DNA of 64,000 nucleotides. It comes from Janthinobacterium sp. (GTDB taxonomy: Bacteria; Pseudomonadota; Gammaproteobacteria; Burkholderiales; Burkholderiaceae_D). Below are positions 37,813 to 46,722 of this stretch, piece after piece. The first letter of the stretch is position 1; every line of letters begins with the position of its first letter. Position numbers and translations under genes: made by a program. The notes beneath the pieces are model-generated. The model saw nothing but the letters and a program-made list of their open reading frames with translations. It was not told the DNA's origin and did no database searches. The stretch is from NCBI GenBank assembly GCA_003133225.1, contig PKWL01000098.1:50272-114271 (forward strand), in the 5' to 3' direction.

Positions 37813-39108
37813 TCAATCGGGCAGCTGCATACCTTTTGTTTCTGGTCCAAACCAAATCGCCACCAGCCCCACGACCATGAAAAGTGAAACGGCGGCGGCT
37901 GCATTTGGGAATGACCCAAACTGATGCAGCATGACACCGATCGAAAGGGGGCCAAACCCCGTGAAAATGCGGGCCATGTTCCAGCAAAAGCCTTGCCCTG
38001 TGGCACGCACTCTGGTTGGAAACAATTCGGGCAGATAAGCTGCGAAAGTACCGAAACCGCCGATCACAAAATAGCCATACACCGGAGCGAACCACAATAT
38101 GGCGCTAATCTCTCGCACATATAAAAACAGGTACAGCGACGATACGAGGGCGCCACTGTAGAATATGAAATAGCACCACCTCCGTCCAAGCACATCGGCG
38201 AAATACATTAACGTGAGATAACCTACAGTCGCACCAACCATCATCAACATAAACGCATAGCTAACAACATCATTAACGTTCACGCTAGCCACGTTGCCAG
38301 AAAGCTGATGGATCCATGAGGGCAACAGCGTCAGCCCGCCCCAACTGCCAATCATGGCTGCCGAAGCAACAAGGACACCAACAACGGTGCGTCTGAGCAA
38401 ACCATTCTTAAATATTGCAAGAAATGTACTGGCCCCCGACTCAGACGCTCCATCTTTTTCCGCGGCCTCTTTGATACGTGTCCACGGCTCAGGCTCTTTG
38501 ATGAAGCGCCTCACCAACACGGTCAGAATGGCTGGCGTAGCGCCTGCGGCAAGCACCCATCGCCAGCCCATGGATCCAAGTAGCAGATTGTCTAGTCCAG
38601 CTGCGAAGAACCCGAGAGCGAAAGCAATTTGCATGAACTGGATAGCCTTCGCGCGGGACTTGGTAGGCCAGGACTCAGCGACGAGAGCCGCCCCTGCGGC
38701 CCATTCACCTCCAATGCCGAATCCCGCGATGGCTTGGAAAAAAGCCAGTTGCTCCCAATTCTGAGCGAATGCACTTAAGCCAGTAAATACCGAGTAAACG
38801 AGGATCGTAATCGCCATGATGCGCGCACGGCCATATCGATCTGCCGCCACACCGAAAAGTATTCCGCCAAAGCCCCATGCAAAAAGCTTAATTGCTATGA
38901 TTAATCCACCCACCTTCGCAATTTCCATTGGATCGTGGCTACCGATCAGTTGAGATACGCATGGAACCAGAATCAACGTGAACAGATTCAGGTCCATCGA
39001 ATCGAACATCCATCCTAGAAACGCTGAACCCAGCGTCAATATTTGGTATCGCGTAACACGCGTTTTGCTGCGGGCGCCAATGGCGGCCACCGTTCCAATG
39101 TTGTTCAA
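37813..39108 (-). CDS. MFS transporter, aromatic acid/H+ symporter type
   Basis: 431 aa with twelve hydrophobic segments. Major-facilitator signatures occur between TM2 and TM3 (GVAADRYGRARIMAIT) and in the second half (ADVLGRRWCYFIFYSG). A charged GWMFDSMDLNLFTLILVP in TM1 is typical of the AAHS group (4-hydroxybenzoate and related acid uptake). It probably imports the organic acid degraded by the locus. First gene of the upper unit. Promoter copy C lies about 250 bases upstream, leaving a long leader that is part of the direct repeat. Confidence 0.88.
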   Translation of the reverse strand: MNNIGTVAAIGARSKTRVTRYQILTLGSAFLGWMFDSMDLNLFTLILVPCVSQLIGSHDPMEIAKVGGLIIAIKLFAWGFGGILFGVAADRYGRARIMAITILVYSVFTGLSAFAQNWEQLAFFQAIAGFGIGGEWAAGAALVAESWPTKSRAKAIQFMQIAFALGFFAAGLDNLLLGSMGWRWVLAAGATPAILTVLVRRFIKEPEPWTRIKEAAEKDGASESGASTFLAIFKNGLLRRTVVGVLVASAAMIGSWGGLTLLPSWIHQLSGNVASVNVNDVVSYAFMLMMVGATVGYLTLMYFADVLGRRWCYFIFYSGALVSSLYLFLYVREISAILWFAPVYGYFVIGGFGTFAAYLPELFPTRVRATGQGFCWNMARIFTGFGPLSIGVMLHQFGSFPNAAAAVSLFMVVGLVAIWFGPETKGMQLPD

Positions 39109-39246
39109 CTCAGTCTCCTAATTTTTATATATCTATGCTTCATGAACCTGCCAAACATGTCCTTCGACCATCTAAAATCGGCCGCGGACCTACTTTCATC
39201 TCACATTGCTGTGAGCGGTCGCGCTCCAAGGCCGTTACCAAAAAAT

Positions 39247-39581
39247 GGAGGCCGGTCTACTCATTTCCATCGTCAAACAGATGAGTTTGTGACGCTCCAA
39301 CAGTAGGTCGCCATGGCTTGGCTTTCTCATTAAAATTCACGCTTCACACCCCACCCTTTAAATTCCGTTCAGCGGAATAAAATTCCATTTGTGCTTTATT
39401 ATATAGGTCTGCATAATTACGGCAAGGTAAATTTGTGCTGCGCCGCAGCAGTAACGTTATTGAGCTGCCAACTCAGCGGCAATACAATGCGTGGCTGGCG
39501 AGGTTTAAAATGGGGCCTTTTGGGGGGGGACACGGGCGTAGACCTTGGCAAATTCATCTACAGTTTTTTGGCCACTCTCAT
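39247..39581 (+). repeat. ~340-bp direct repeat, copy C
   Basis: Same orientation as 19899-20240; the differences are substitutions and indels spread along the length. It contains the promoter of the MFS operon. A ~29-codon minus-strand frame within both copies (HKLICLT-x-EMSRP shared) differs mostly at coding positions and looks non-functional. A decayed IS5-family element follows at 40.0 kb, partly mirroring the IS5 fragment next to copy A. Confidence 0.85.
39361..39450 (-). promoter_or_regulatory. IclR-type promoter module, copy C (upper operon)
   Basis: On the minus strand: palindromic TGCTGCGGCGCAGCA (39436-39450), -35 TTGCCG (39420-39425), 16-bp spacer, -10 TATAAT (39398-39403), and three GGAAT half-sites (39361-39387) just downstream. 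Transcription would reach the MFS gene at 39108. The layout is shared with copies A and B. Confidence 0.68.
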
Positions 39582-40012
39582 AAATTTACCGACACAATAG
39601 AAAAAGGAAATTTGTCTACACGAAGCACAGGCAAGTAAAGATGTCTGTTCTCTGCTTAGGCAGGGGGGACAAGTTGGCGTAAATTGTTGAAATCATGAAT
39701 GAAACACGCTTCTAATCCGCTGGTTCGAGGACCAGGCCACAGGCGTACGCGTCATTTAGGCCTATAGTCCGAAGCTCGAGAGGCGCCTGCAGTGTTTTGG
39801 TGAACAGGCTTTCGGCCATTGGATTTGCGTGGGGGCGGATTCAACGATTCAGACCTTTGCGCGAGGCCGGCGGCCTACTTGGATCTTGCGAGTAAACGTC
39901 TGGCGGATTTTTGGATCCTGCAAGGGGATGGCATTGTTGAATAAATCGATATTCCTGAAGAAACATGAATAAACTGGCATGATTGCCAGTAATTCCATAT
40001 GCAGATTAGCCT
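39582..40012. other. Gap before IS5-family remnant
   Basis: No gene. GGCATTGTTGAATAAATCG at about 39927-39945 looks like the left terminal segment of an IS5-family element and would mark the start of the transposase remnant that follows. The rest (39590-39920) shows nothing identifiable. Confidence 0.4.
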
Positions 40013-40805
40013 ATGGCGTACAAACACAAGTCGCCGTCACAAGATCAAATAAGCGCGTTACAAAGGGACAAACTGGCCCCAAATACGAGGATGCAATCGC
40101 CGGGTAGCACCCCGCCAAGACAGGTGCCCGCGGCCGGCCACGAAAATATTCCGATAGAGCGTTCGAAACGGTCGTGTTCCTTCGCCAAGTTTTCCACCTG
40201 CTTCCGCCAAACCGAAGGCCTCATGAAATCGCTTTCCCGCCTCATGAAAGCGGAGATTGCCATTCCTGACTTCAGCAGCATTTCCAAACGAAGCATCGAC
40301 TTGGCCAGGCATGTCTTGAGCAAGGCGATGGAACCGGGTAGCCTCGTGATCGTCGATTCGACCAGTCTCAAGATCTATGGAAAAGATGAGTGGCACCAGG
40401 AAAAGCACGCCGTTCCCGCGCGGCGCACAGGCGCAAACCGCATCTTGCCGTCGATGAAAATCATCAAGTTCTGGCGTGCGAACTGACCACGCCGGAAGTG
40501 GGCGACACCAAGCGGCGCTAGATTTTCTCGCCCAAATCGACACACCCTTTGACGTGTTCATGGGCGATAGCGACTATGACGGCGATCTAGTGTCGCAAGC
40601 GGTCCTGGAGAAGCAACCCGATGCGCAAGTGATCATTCCACTACATGACGGAGTTCTGTCATGCACAGGCGAGTCCCAACGAGACCGGCATATTCAAACC
40701 ATCGTGCAATTGGTCGCATCGCATGGCAGCGGATCACGGGATACAATCTCCGACTATGTTGAACTTGCCATGCAGCGTGACAAGCGCATTTCCGGTAACA
40801 CAATA
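40013..40805 (+). pseudogene. IS5-family transposase pseudogene
   Basis: Homology runs through several frames. The N-terminal segment starts MAYKHKSPSQDQ, then shifts frame. RQTEGLMKSLSRLMKAEIAI and IPDFSSISKRSIDL lead to the first catalytic Asp region LVIVDSTSLKIYGKDEWHQE. After a frame change near 40490 the second Asp region (DVFMGDSDYDGD) and the end (HIQTIVQLVASHG, YVELAMQRDKRISG) follow. The end matches the fragment at 19.7 kb. At least three frame disruptions make it inactive. Confidence 0.75.
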
Positions 40806-40915
40806 ATTAACGGCTCCTATGTAGGCAAATCATGCAACATAAAATGAAACGGATACATATCATTTTTTTGAGGCTACAGTGACGTCATCTTTACTCATCT
40901 GAAAGTTCCTTGTCC

Positions 40916-41626
40916 ATGTCCTATCCAATTTATTTCGATTCTGGTAGCGTCGAAACCGGCATTGTGCGGGTCAATACCGGCGTCGACAGCGGGATACCAG
41001 GCTGTAAGGCAGCTGGTCGGCCGCGGGCGGCTGACATGGAGGCACGCATGCGTAACCTGCTGGAGACGGCCGCATGCCTATTTCTAGAAAAGGGCTACAG
41101 CAAAGTGAGTCTGGAAATGATCGCGCGCGAGGCACACGTGGCTGTGCGCACCATTTATGTGAAATTTGGCGGCAAAGCTGGACTGTTCAACGCCGTTCTC
41201 GCCGCCGGTCGGTCACGCTATCTGAATATCGGTGACATGGGTACCGATATGCGTCCAGTCGAGCAGATCTTGAGCGACTTTGGGCTACGTTACCTCCAGC
41301 TAGTGTCAATGCCAAAGATCGTCGGCCTGCACCGCATGGTGATCGCCGAGGCCCACACCAATCCCGAACTAGCGATCACCTACAACCAGGCCGGCCCCGG
41401 CCAGACGAAAGAATTGCTCAGCCGGTTTTTCGCCCGCGCTGATATTAAAATCGACTTTCGCGACGATATACCGGCCGACGCGCTGGCTGTTCATTTTCTC
41501 AATTGCATTAAAGGCGATTTTCTAAACCGCTTGTTATTTGGGCAAGATGAGGAGCCGACTGACGCCGACTTGCGACACGGGGTCGCGTTAGGGCTGAACT
41601 TGTTTTTCAATGGAACGGCGCGCTAG
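40916..41626 (+). CDS. TetR/AcrR-family transcriptional regulator
   Basis: 236 aa; the ATG at 40916 is the first after a weak AAAGTTCC-type ribosome site. The HTH lies at residues ~45-90: RMRNLLETAACLFLEKGYSK followed by VSLEMIAREAHVAVRTIYVK and FGGKAGLFNAVL. The rest is the helical ligand/dimer domain with a C-terminal TetR_C-like segment (AIKGDFLNRLLFG-like). The 40-residue N-terminal extension is longer than usual. It has no divergent partner gene. It could regulate the beta-oxidation cluster, whose upstream palindrome is TetR-like, but this is speculative. Confidence 0.87.
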   Translation: MSYPIYFDSGSVETGIVRVNTGVDSGIPGCKAAGRPRAADMEARMRNLLETAACLFLEKGYSKVSLEMIAREAHVAVRTIYVKFGGKAGLFNAVLAAGRSRYLNIGDMGTDMRPVEQILSDFGLRYLQLVSMPKIVGLHRMVIAEAHTNPELAITYNQAGPGQTKELLSRFFARADIKIDFRDDIPADALAVHFLNCIKGDFLNRLLFGQDEEPTDADLRHGVALGLNLFFNGTAR

Positions 41627-41930
41627 GCTACTGTTGCCGGCGTGGTTCAACGCCACAAACTTGCGACTCACGCAATTCCGGGTGGCCAAGTCGCTGATCG
41701 CAAACGTGGGTAATACGTCAAGCTCTTGGGAAATTTGGCAAATTTCTCAACTTTTTCGCCGCTTTTAGATTTTTACGGACACTCGCATGCCGAGATTTAT
41801 CATTCTGTTGAGCGCAGACGCACTGATCCATGCCTCTGTTTTTTGCTGAGGGGCAGCGCCCGCGCTTAGGATAATTTGATTAACATACGCGCTCCACGTG
41901 CAGACAGGCGGGATTCCGGATTAGCCGAGC

Positions 41931-41953
41931 AAGGCGTCGACCCCGCCTTTTTC
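41931..41953 (+). terminator. Weak rho-independent terminator candidate
   Basis: AAGGCG and CGCCTT form a 6-bp stem with a 7-nt loop, followed by a run of T. It lies ~300 bases beyond the TetR gene on the same strand, so it would end that transcript. The rest of 41627-42179 has no gene; its final 80 bases are very AT-rich and probably contain the promoter of the ATPase gene. Confidence 0.4.
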
Positions 41954-42179
41954 ATGCGCACCTGACATTATTAACCTAATGTCGAGCTCGATGAGCATCC
42001 AGTTTTAGGCGTGAAGTTCTGGCCGCCCTTCCCTCGCTTTGGCGCAGATTCGCACGCCCATCATCTGATCATTTTCATCGGTCGACTGAGCGCGACGCAC
42101 GATTATTTTGAGGAAATTATACAAAATTATTCATAAAATGTATAATTATCTATATATAAATAATTTGGCATAATTTTAA

Positions 42180-43301
42180 ATGAACTTAATCGAAATTTGG
42201 CATTACCACCGACCCTCGCTCGCCAAGATCTACCTTGATACGCTCAACGCGGGTTTGGTGACAACCACGACAATTTTCGCACCTCGCCGTGCCGGAAAGA
42301 CGTCCTTTTTACTCAAAGACTTGGCGCCGGCCGCCGAATTGGCAGGCTACACCGTTGTGTATGCTGATCTTTGGCAAACCAAGCTGTCGCCGGGAGTTTC
42401 GATAGTTCGCGCTCTGGAGCGGGCGTTGGAACCAAAGACAAACATCGAAAGCCTGATGGCCAAGCTTAACACCCCCATCAAAAAGCTCAAGGCAAACGCC
42501 GAAATTGGCGGAGTCAAGATCGAAGGCAAAGTGGAACTGGGAGATATTGGCAAGAAGGTGCAGACCGAAATTGCCTTGCAAATCGATGTCTTAATCGAGG
42601 CGCTCTGCAAAAAAAAACCTGTGCTCCTGCTCGTCGACGAAGCACAAGAACTGGCGAAAACCAAAGAACATGAAGCGGTCGCCACGGCCCTTCGAACCGC
42701 CATTACCAAGAACCAGACCCGCTTGCGCGTGGTTTTTACTGGCTCATCAAGAACACAGCTAACACATGTTTTTTCCAATTCAAACGCACCGCTGTACTCA
42801 ACTGGTGCAGCCATCGCCGACTTCCCTCGGTTAAACCGGGATTTTGTCGAGTACATTGCGGAGCGATTTGAAGCATCGACCAGGCGCACCTTGCCGGTTG
42901 TGCTGGCTTGGCAAGCGTTTGTTCGATTGGGGCAGCAGCCTGAACCATTTTTAGTCGGAATTGTCGACATGGTTCTCAATCCGTCATTGAGATTGGAGGG
43001 CGCCATGATGGCAATAGAGGAAAAACTCGCCCGCACCGAAAACCATGAGGGTGCCTGGTCCGCACTTGACCAGACACAAAAAGCTCTTGTGCGCATGATT
43101 GCCGAGAACCCGTCGTTGAAGCCTTTCAGCAAAGCTGTCGTTGTCAAACTTCGAAAGATAATTGGTATTGAATCACTAGAAGCAACCCATATCCAGCGCG
43201 CGATGACTAAACTTTCTAATGTCGTAGTCAAGTCGCCACGGGATACCTACGAATTCGAAAACGAAGCGTTTGGGCAGTGGGTTCGAACGCTCGCCGAATA
43301 A
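42180..43301 (+). CDS. Orphan AAA-type ATPase
   Basis: 373 aa P-loop ATPase. Walker A reads APRRAGKTSFLL (residues ~36-47) and Walker B PVLLLVDEAQELAK (~145-158). A sensor-like VVFTGSSRTQLTHVFS follows and the last ~120 residues look like winged-helix/lid helices (LDQTQKALVRMIAENPSLKP). A glycine/lysine-rich insert (AEIGGVKIEGKVELGDIGKK) separates Walker A from Walker B. The arrangement resembles archaeal-type ATPases, Orc/Cdc6-like AAA proteins and TniB-like adaptors more than metabolic ATPases. No partner gene is adjacent, so the role (plasmid maintenance, transposition or defence) is open. The AT-rich upstream region and neighbouring hipBA suggest a plasmid accessory module. Confidence 0.7.
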   Translation: MNLIEIWHYHRPSLAKIYLDTLNAGLVTTTTIFAPRRAGKTSFLLKDLAPAAELAGYTVVYADLWQTKLSPGVSIVRALERALEPKTNIESLMAKLNTPIKKLKANAEIGGVKIEGKVELGDIGKKVQTEIALQIDVLIEALCKKKPVLLLVDEAQELAKTKEHEAVATALRTAITKNQTRLRVVFTGSSRTQLTHVFSNSNAPLYSTGAAIADFPRLNRDFVEYIAERFEASTRRTLPVVLAWQAFVRLGQQPEPFLVGIVDMVLNPSLRLEGAMMAIEEKLARTENHEGAWSALDQTQKALVRMIAENPSLKPFSKAVVVKLRKIIGIESLEATHIQRAMTKLSNVVVKSPRDTYEFENEAFGQWVRTLAE

Positions 43302-43392
43302 CGAATTCAGCCGGACATCAGCAATAACTCTCACCCTACGCGCAGGAACCTACTGTTCCATCCAGCGACGGTGGCCAGTAGAGTATGCCGAT

Positions 43393-44712
43393 TCACTTTT
43401 CTGGCATTAGCCAGAGTAGGTCATTAATATGGTGCGTTTCTTTCGCTCCGACACCAGCGATCGCCGCGAACTCTGGCCACCGCTCAACTACCTTTCGTAC
43501 CGTCCTAATCATGGCAGGTGCCTCGCCAATACCGAACCTGTCTGCCTCAGCGATCAAATCAGACACCGCGAAATCCTTGAATTTTCCGTTGACTGACATT
43601 AGATGCTGAGAGGTCCATTCCCCCTGGGGATTGTGCGCAAAAGTGATGTCGTAAGCCGGCGCGAGTTCCCACTCGCCTTCCCGACATAGCCGGAACGAGA
43701 AGTTTTTAGTGTGATCATCGCAATTTTTGGCCATGACGTTCAGAACCATTCGGCGGAAAGCTTCGACCAATGCCTCGCGATCAAGCTTCAGTTCAATGAT
43801 AGTCAAGAAGAGTTGCGCATAACTATTGGTCGATTTTTTCTTATAGTCGAGGTGAGACATTGCGCACAGGGTTTGGATGTGGTGCTTAATTTCGCCATCC
43901 TCCCGATCGAATCGCTTGGTCATGAAGTGGGCGCGGCCATGCTCTTCCAATAGGCGACACTCTGACATTGTGATGCCGGCGGCCTTGGCCATTAACGAAT
44001 AGGCGTACTCAATCCGCCCGTAATCCTCGCTGGAGCCGAGCTCCCTGTCCTTCCCCATACCGTCAAACTTGAGAAGCCAATGACCAAAGCCCGGTGGGGC
44101 TACGGCTTGCCCCGACCGTATTTCGTCTGATTCTGGATTCCATGCGATTACAGCTTTGGCTCTTGCGCCGCCCGCGGAAGTGCCAACGTCGATAATGCTG
44201 CGCAGTGCCGCGTTGGCGTGCTCATCGTCGTCAATGGTTCCGGTAATAGCCTTACGGGCTTCGAGAACAAGACTACCCAACTCAATCGCCGTTGCCTTCT
44301 TGCTTCTCGGTCCACGTTGAGGGCGAAATTCAAGAGCTCCCATCGACCTAGACCCCATATATGCCAGCCGGTCTAAGGTAGTTACCTGGGACGCTGAAAT
44401 CCCCTTGTCGGCCATGTATCGATCAACCAGCGCGCTGCCGAAGTCATCTGGAAGGGTGTCAGCGAGGAACGCCGGCAAACGTTTGTAGGTTGCCTCTGGA
44501 AGCTCCATAAAGAGCACCACGTCCGCCGTTGCATTCAGGCTTACCTTAAGCGGCGCCAACTCGATGCCGCTGCGCTTAAATTTAGGATCGTATGCGAAAG
44601 CGTAGTAGCCGAACTCTGGATCGAGGGCAACGGCGCCAACGTAGTGGCCCCAAATATGAACTTTGACCACATCAACTTTTAAATAAGGTGAATTAGTTTT
44701 TTTTGTCGACAT
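43393..44712 (-). CDS. hipA: HipA-family serine/threonine kinase toxin
   Basis: 439 aa. The N-terminal subdomain includes VGAVALDPEFGYYAFAYDP and LPAFLADTLPDDFGSALVDR. The ATP-binding/kinase part includes GFGHWLLKFDGMGKDRELG and FMTKRFDRE. The catalytic loop reads NVMAKNCDDHTKNFSFRL, with the Asp residues expected for HipA kinases, and the metal-binding motif is ELAPAYDITFA. All key residues look intact. HipA toxins phosphorylate aminoacyl-tRNA synthetases and cause dormancy. The gene begins 20 bases inside the end of the antitoxin gene, so expression is coupled. On a plasmid it would serve as an addiction/persistence module. Confidence 0.9.
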   Translation of the reverse strand: MSTKKTNSPYLKVDVVKVHIWGHYVGAVALDPEFGYYAFAYDPKFKRSGIELAPLKVSLNATADVVLFMELPEATYKRLPAFLADTLPDDFGSALVDRYMADKGISASQVTTLDRLAYMGSRSMGALEFRPQRGPRSKKATAIELGSLVLEARKAITGTIDDDEHANAALRSIIDVGTSAGGARAKAVIAWNPESDEIRSGQAVAPPGFGHWLLKFDGMGKDRELGSSEDYGRIEYAYSLMAKAAGITMSECRLLEEHGRAHFMTKRFDREDGEIKHHIQTLCAMSHLDYKKKSTNSYAQLFLTIIELKLDREALVEAFRRMVLNVMAKNCDDHTKNFSFRLCREGEWELAPAYDITFAHNPQGEWTSQHLMSVNGKFKDFAVSDLIAEADRFGIGEAPAMIRTVRKVVERWPEFAAIAGVGAKETHHINDLLWLMPEK

Positions 44713-45013
44713 GAGTTAATCGACGTGCGCTTGCACGCTTCCGTGTTGGTTGACTTCTGACCATGTGAAGTGGGTTTATGGTGGCGACTGGTGCCAACGA
44801 GGTCAGCCAATCCTCGCGCCCGAGCGCCCTTAATACAAGGAGTAGCGTTTTGACAGAAGCACCCTTCCCGCCTTCCAGATTTTTAATCGCTGTAAGGCTC
44901 AATCCTGCCCGCTCGGCCAAAGTTTCCCGATCCATATTTTTATGGAGACGTAATTTTTTTATGCCGTCACCAAGTGAAATTTCCATTTCACCAAGGTTTT
45001 GCACCGCATTCAT
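44693..45013 (-). CDS. hipB: HipB-like HTH antitoxin
   Basis: About 106 aa from the ATG at 45013, which has AGAGG six bases upstream. The Xre-type HTH spans ~11-65: ISLGDGIKKLRLHKNMDRET and LAERAGLSLTAIKNLEGGKG. The basic C-terminal tail (TRKRASARRLTHVDKKN) resembles tails that plug the HipA active site or contact DNA. It represses its own promoter in the family. The very AT-rich 45014-45180 region upstream probably holds the promoter and operators. Confidence 0.85.
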   Translation of the reverse strand: MNAVQNLGEMEISLGDGIKKLRLHKNMDRETLAERAGLSLTAIKNLEGGKGASVKTLLLVLRALGREDWLTSLAPVATINPLHMVRSQPTRKRASARRLTHVDKKN

Positions 45014-45470
45014 AAAAGCCTCTAATAAGTCTGTAAAAACCAAAAACAAGCAGCAATGGCTTCTTTAAAGACCATTATAGCAAAATATATGTAAAATTTT
45101 AAAAAATTAACAAAAGACTTAAAAAGGACTGTAAATGCACAAAAAGTATAATAAAGGTTCTTTTTAAGACTTTTGTGACATCTATTTTTATTATTTGCAA
45201 CCGATCAGCCGGCAGCAGACAACAACCGCTGCGCCTCGGCGACACACGCTCAGATCGCAAGGAGCGGCCGTGTAGGGCGTTGAATTAACTCCAGCGTACA
45301 AGCATCATGGGATGGGGCCGTAAACGCCTCTGAGGGCATTCTAACGCCCCACTTTTTTAGTAAACATCTTTAGTTCCGGAAATACGGGCAAAAAAAAGCC
45401 CCACAAGTTATCCAAAACTAAAGGATAGGCATGCGTGGCATGGTATTTATGAACCAAATTTTTTAGTGAT
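45014..45470. other. AT-rich upstream region of hipBA
   Basis: No gene. 45014-45180 is A/T-rich and likely the hipB promoter. 45300-45350 has GC-rich inverted segments (TGGGGC / GCCCCA), and a DnaA-box-like TTATCCAAA is at 45408-45416. I see no coding content. Confidence 0.4.
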
Positions 45471-45835
45471 TTAGTGATTCAGAACGCCGCGAGCTTCGTT
45501 TGACAACTGAAACAATTCCAACCAATTCTCGCCAAATATCCTGCCGCCTGAATGATGAATTTGATTTGCCAGTTTGACCTTTCCTGTCAATCGTTCAAGG
45601 ATGCTTTTCAAGTTGCCGGCATAATCCATCGCCTGATACAAAGCGGTCTGCGTCGCCGTCGAAGCTTGTTGCGCCTGCCCTGATCAAGTTCGAGTGCGAA
45701 AAATAGAATAACTGCCGATTCGCCATCGTGATTTTGGCCAACAAATTTAGCATCGGAATCAACATACCGTTGGCAATTCGTCCTTCGGTAAGGATCTCCG
45801 AGTAATCGAACTCTCCTTCTATCCATGCGAAGCGG
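45471..45835 (-). pseudogene. Frameshifted gene remnant of unknown function
   Basis: Two minus-strand frames join into one probable protein tail. The first (DAKFVGQNHDGESAVILFFA; LELDQG) shifts near 45670 into ATQTALYQAMDYAGNLKSIL, ERLTGKVKLANQIHHSGGRI and ENWLELFQLSNEARGVLNH before a stop at 45471. The composition is normal for a soluble protein. I do not recognise the family. It lies directly downstream of the IscB remnant. Confidence 0.4.
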
Positions 45836-45904
45836 ACGATCTGATTAAAAAAGCAGACTAAGGCTTCAACAATGACTTATCTATCACATCCATTTTTTGC
45901 CACG

Positions 45905-46443
45905 GTTGAGTAACCATAAACATCGTTGCGCTGCATGATTTTGCGGCGGCGATGCACTATGCCTTGGATTTCACCTTCCGATGTCTGAATGCTGGAGTTA
46001 CCGGATGCCCGAACTGTGACATGGCCAGTATGCGTTCCTTGTTTCTATCCACCCGGAACTATGGCCCTGACTAAATCACCAGTTTGAAATCCTTGCACCA
46101 ATTTCGACCGGATTGGGTGTCCTCGCGGATATCCTTGTACTGTTAATCTGGTGCGTTGATAGCTTCCACTGCCGGTGCATTTAATGGTTAAGTCCGGTTT
46201 CTGCCAGTCCCACTGCCGTGGCGTCTCTCAACGGTTGCTTGGCCTTGGTCAGTATCCGATTTAGTCGGGCCGACTCTTTTCCGAGAAAATGTCGAACGTC
46301 TCGTGCATTTTCTTCTGGTTGCACTCGCAGGCCAGCATCAAATTGGATACCCTGTTTGACCCTCCATTTGCCATCGCCTCGATATACTCGATTTGTAAAG
46401 GCAGATGTTGCTTGTCACAGTAGGCACATTTTCTGCCTCAACT
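45905..46443 (-). pseudogene. iscB: Degenerate IscB nuclease, HNH and C-terminal part
   Basis: Read on the minus strand: GRKCAYCDKQHLPLQIEYIE, then GGSNRVSNLMLACECNQKK. This matches the HNH domain of IscB, the RNA-guided OMEGA nuclease related to Cas9. After stops and frame changes the C-terminal region follows: TIKCTGSGSYQRTRLTVQGY, then VQGFQTGDLVRAIVPGG, GTHTGHVTVRASGNSSIQTS and MQRNDVYGYS. The first HNH catalytic His (E-H-I in active IscBs) is Tyr here, and several nonsense and frameshift positions exist. The N-terminal PLMP and RuvC parts are missing. It is a dead element. Confidence 0.75.
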
Positions 46444-46722
46444 GAGCTTACTACTGCACTTCCAAGCTCCAGCCTTTTAGGCCTGAGTCGTTGACATCAC
46501 AACGGAGCGAAGATTAACAAAATCGTAGGTGCTGGCGTAGGCTGCAGGTCATTAATTCACACTACCGTGCCACCGCCCTCCCCTTCTCCCGTTTTACAGT
46601 ATTGTCCCGGCAAACGAGACGGGAAAGACGCCGCACGCAACATATTCGTACGGATTTCAAGCAGCTTTTATGTAAGTCATTGATTTTATGATGATTCACA
46701 GTGTGATGCTTGCTAATTGCGC

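Noticed and set aside
19899..40805. Complete composite transposon around the catabolic region
   Set aside because: Neither IS5 remnant is intact and terminal inverted repeats with target duplications were not found; only direct repeats with IS debris can be supported.
42347..43231. 294-codon minus-strand open frame opposite the AAA ATPase
   Set aside because: The + strand frame has intact Walker motifs and a start codon behind an AT-rich promoter; the minus frame is Ser/Thr-rich without any domain.
45300..45350. TGGGGC/GCCCCA inverted segments as a guide RNA of the IscB element
   Set aside because: OMEGA RNAs lie 5' of iscB; this position is on the 3' side of the remnant and no conserved structure could be shown.
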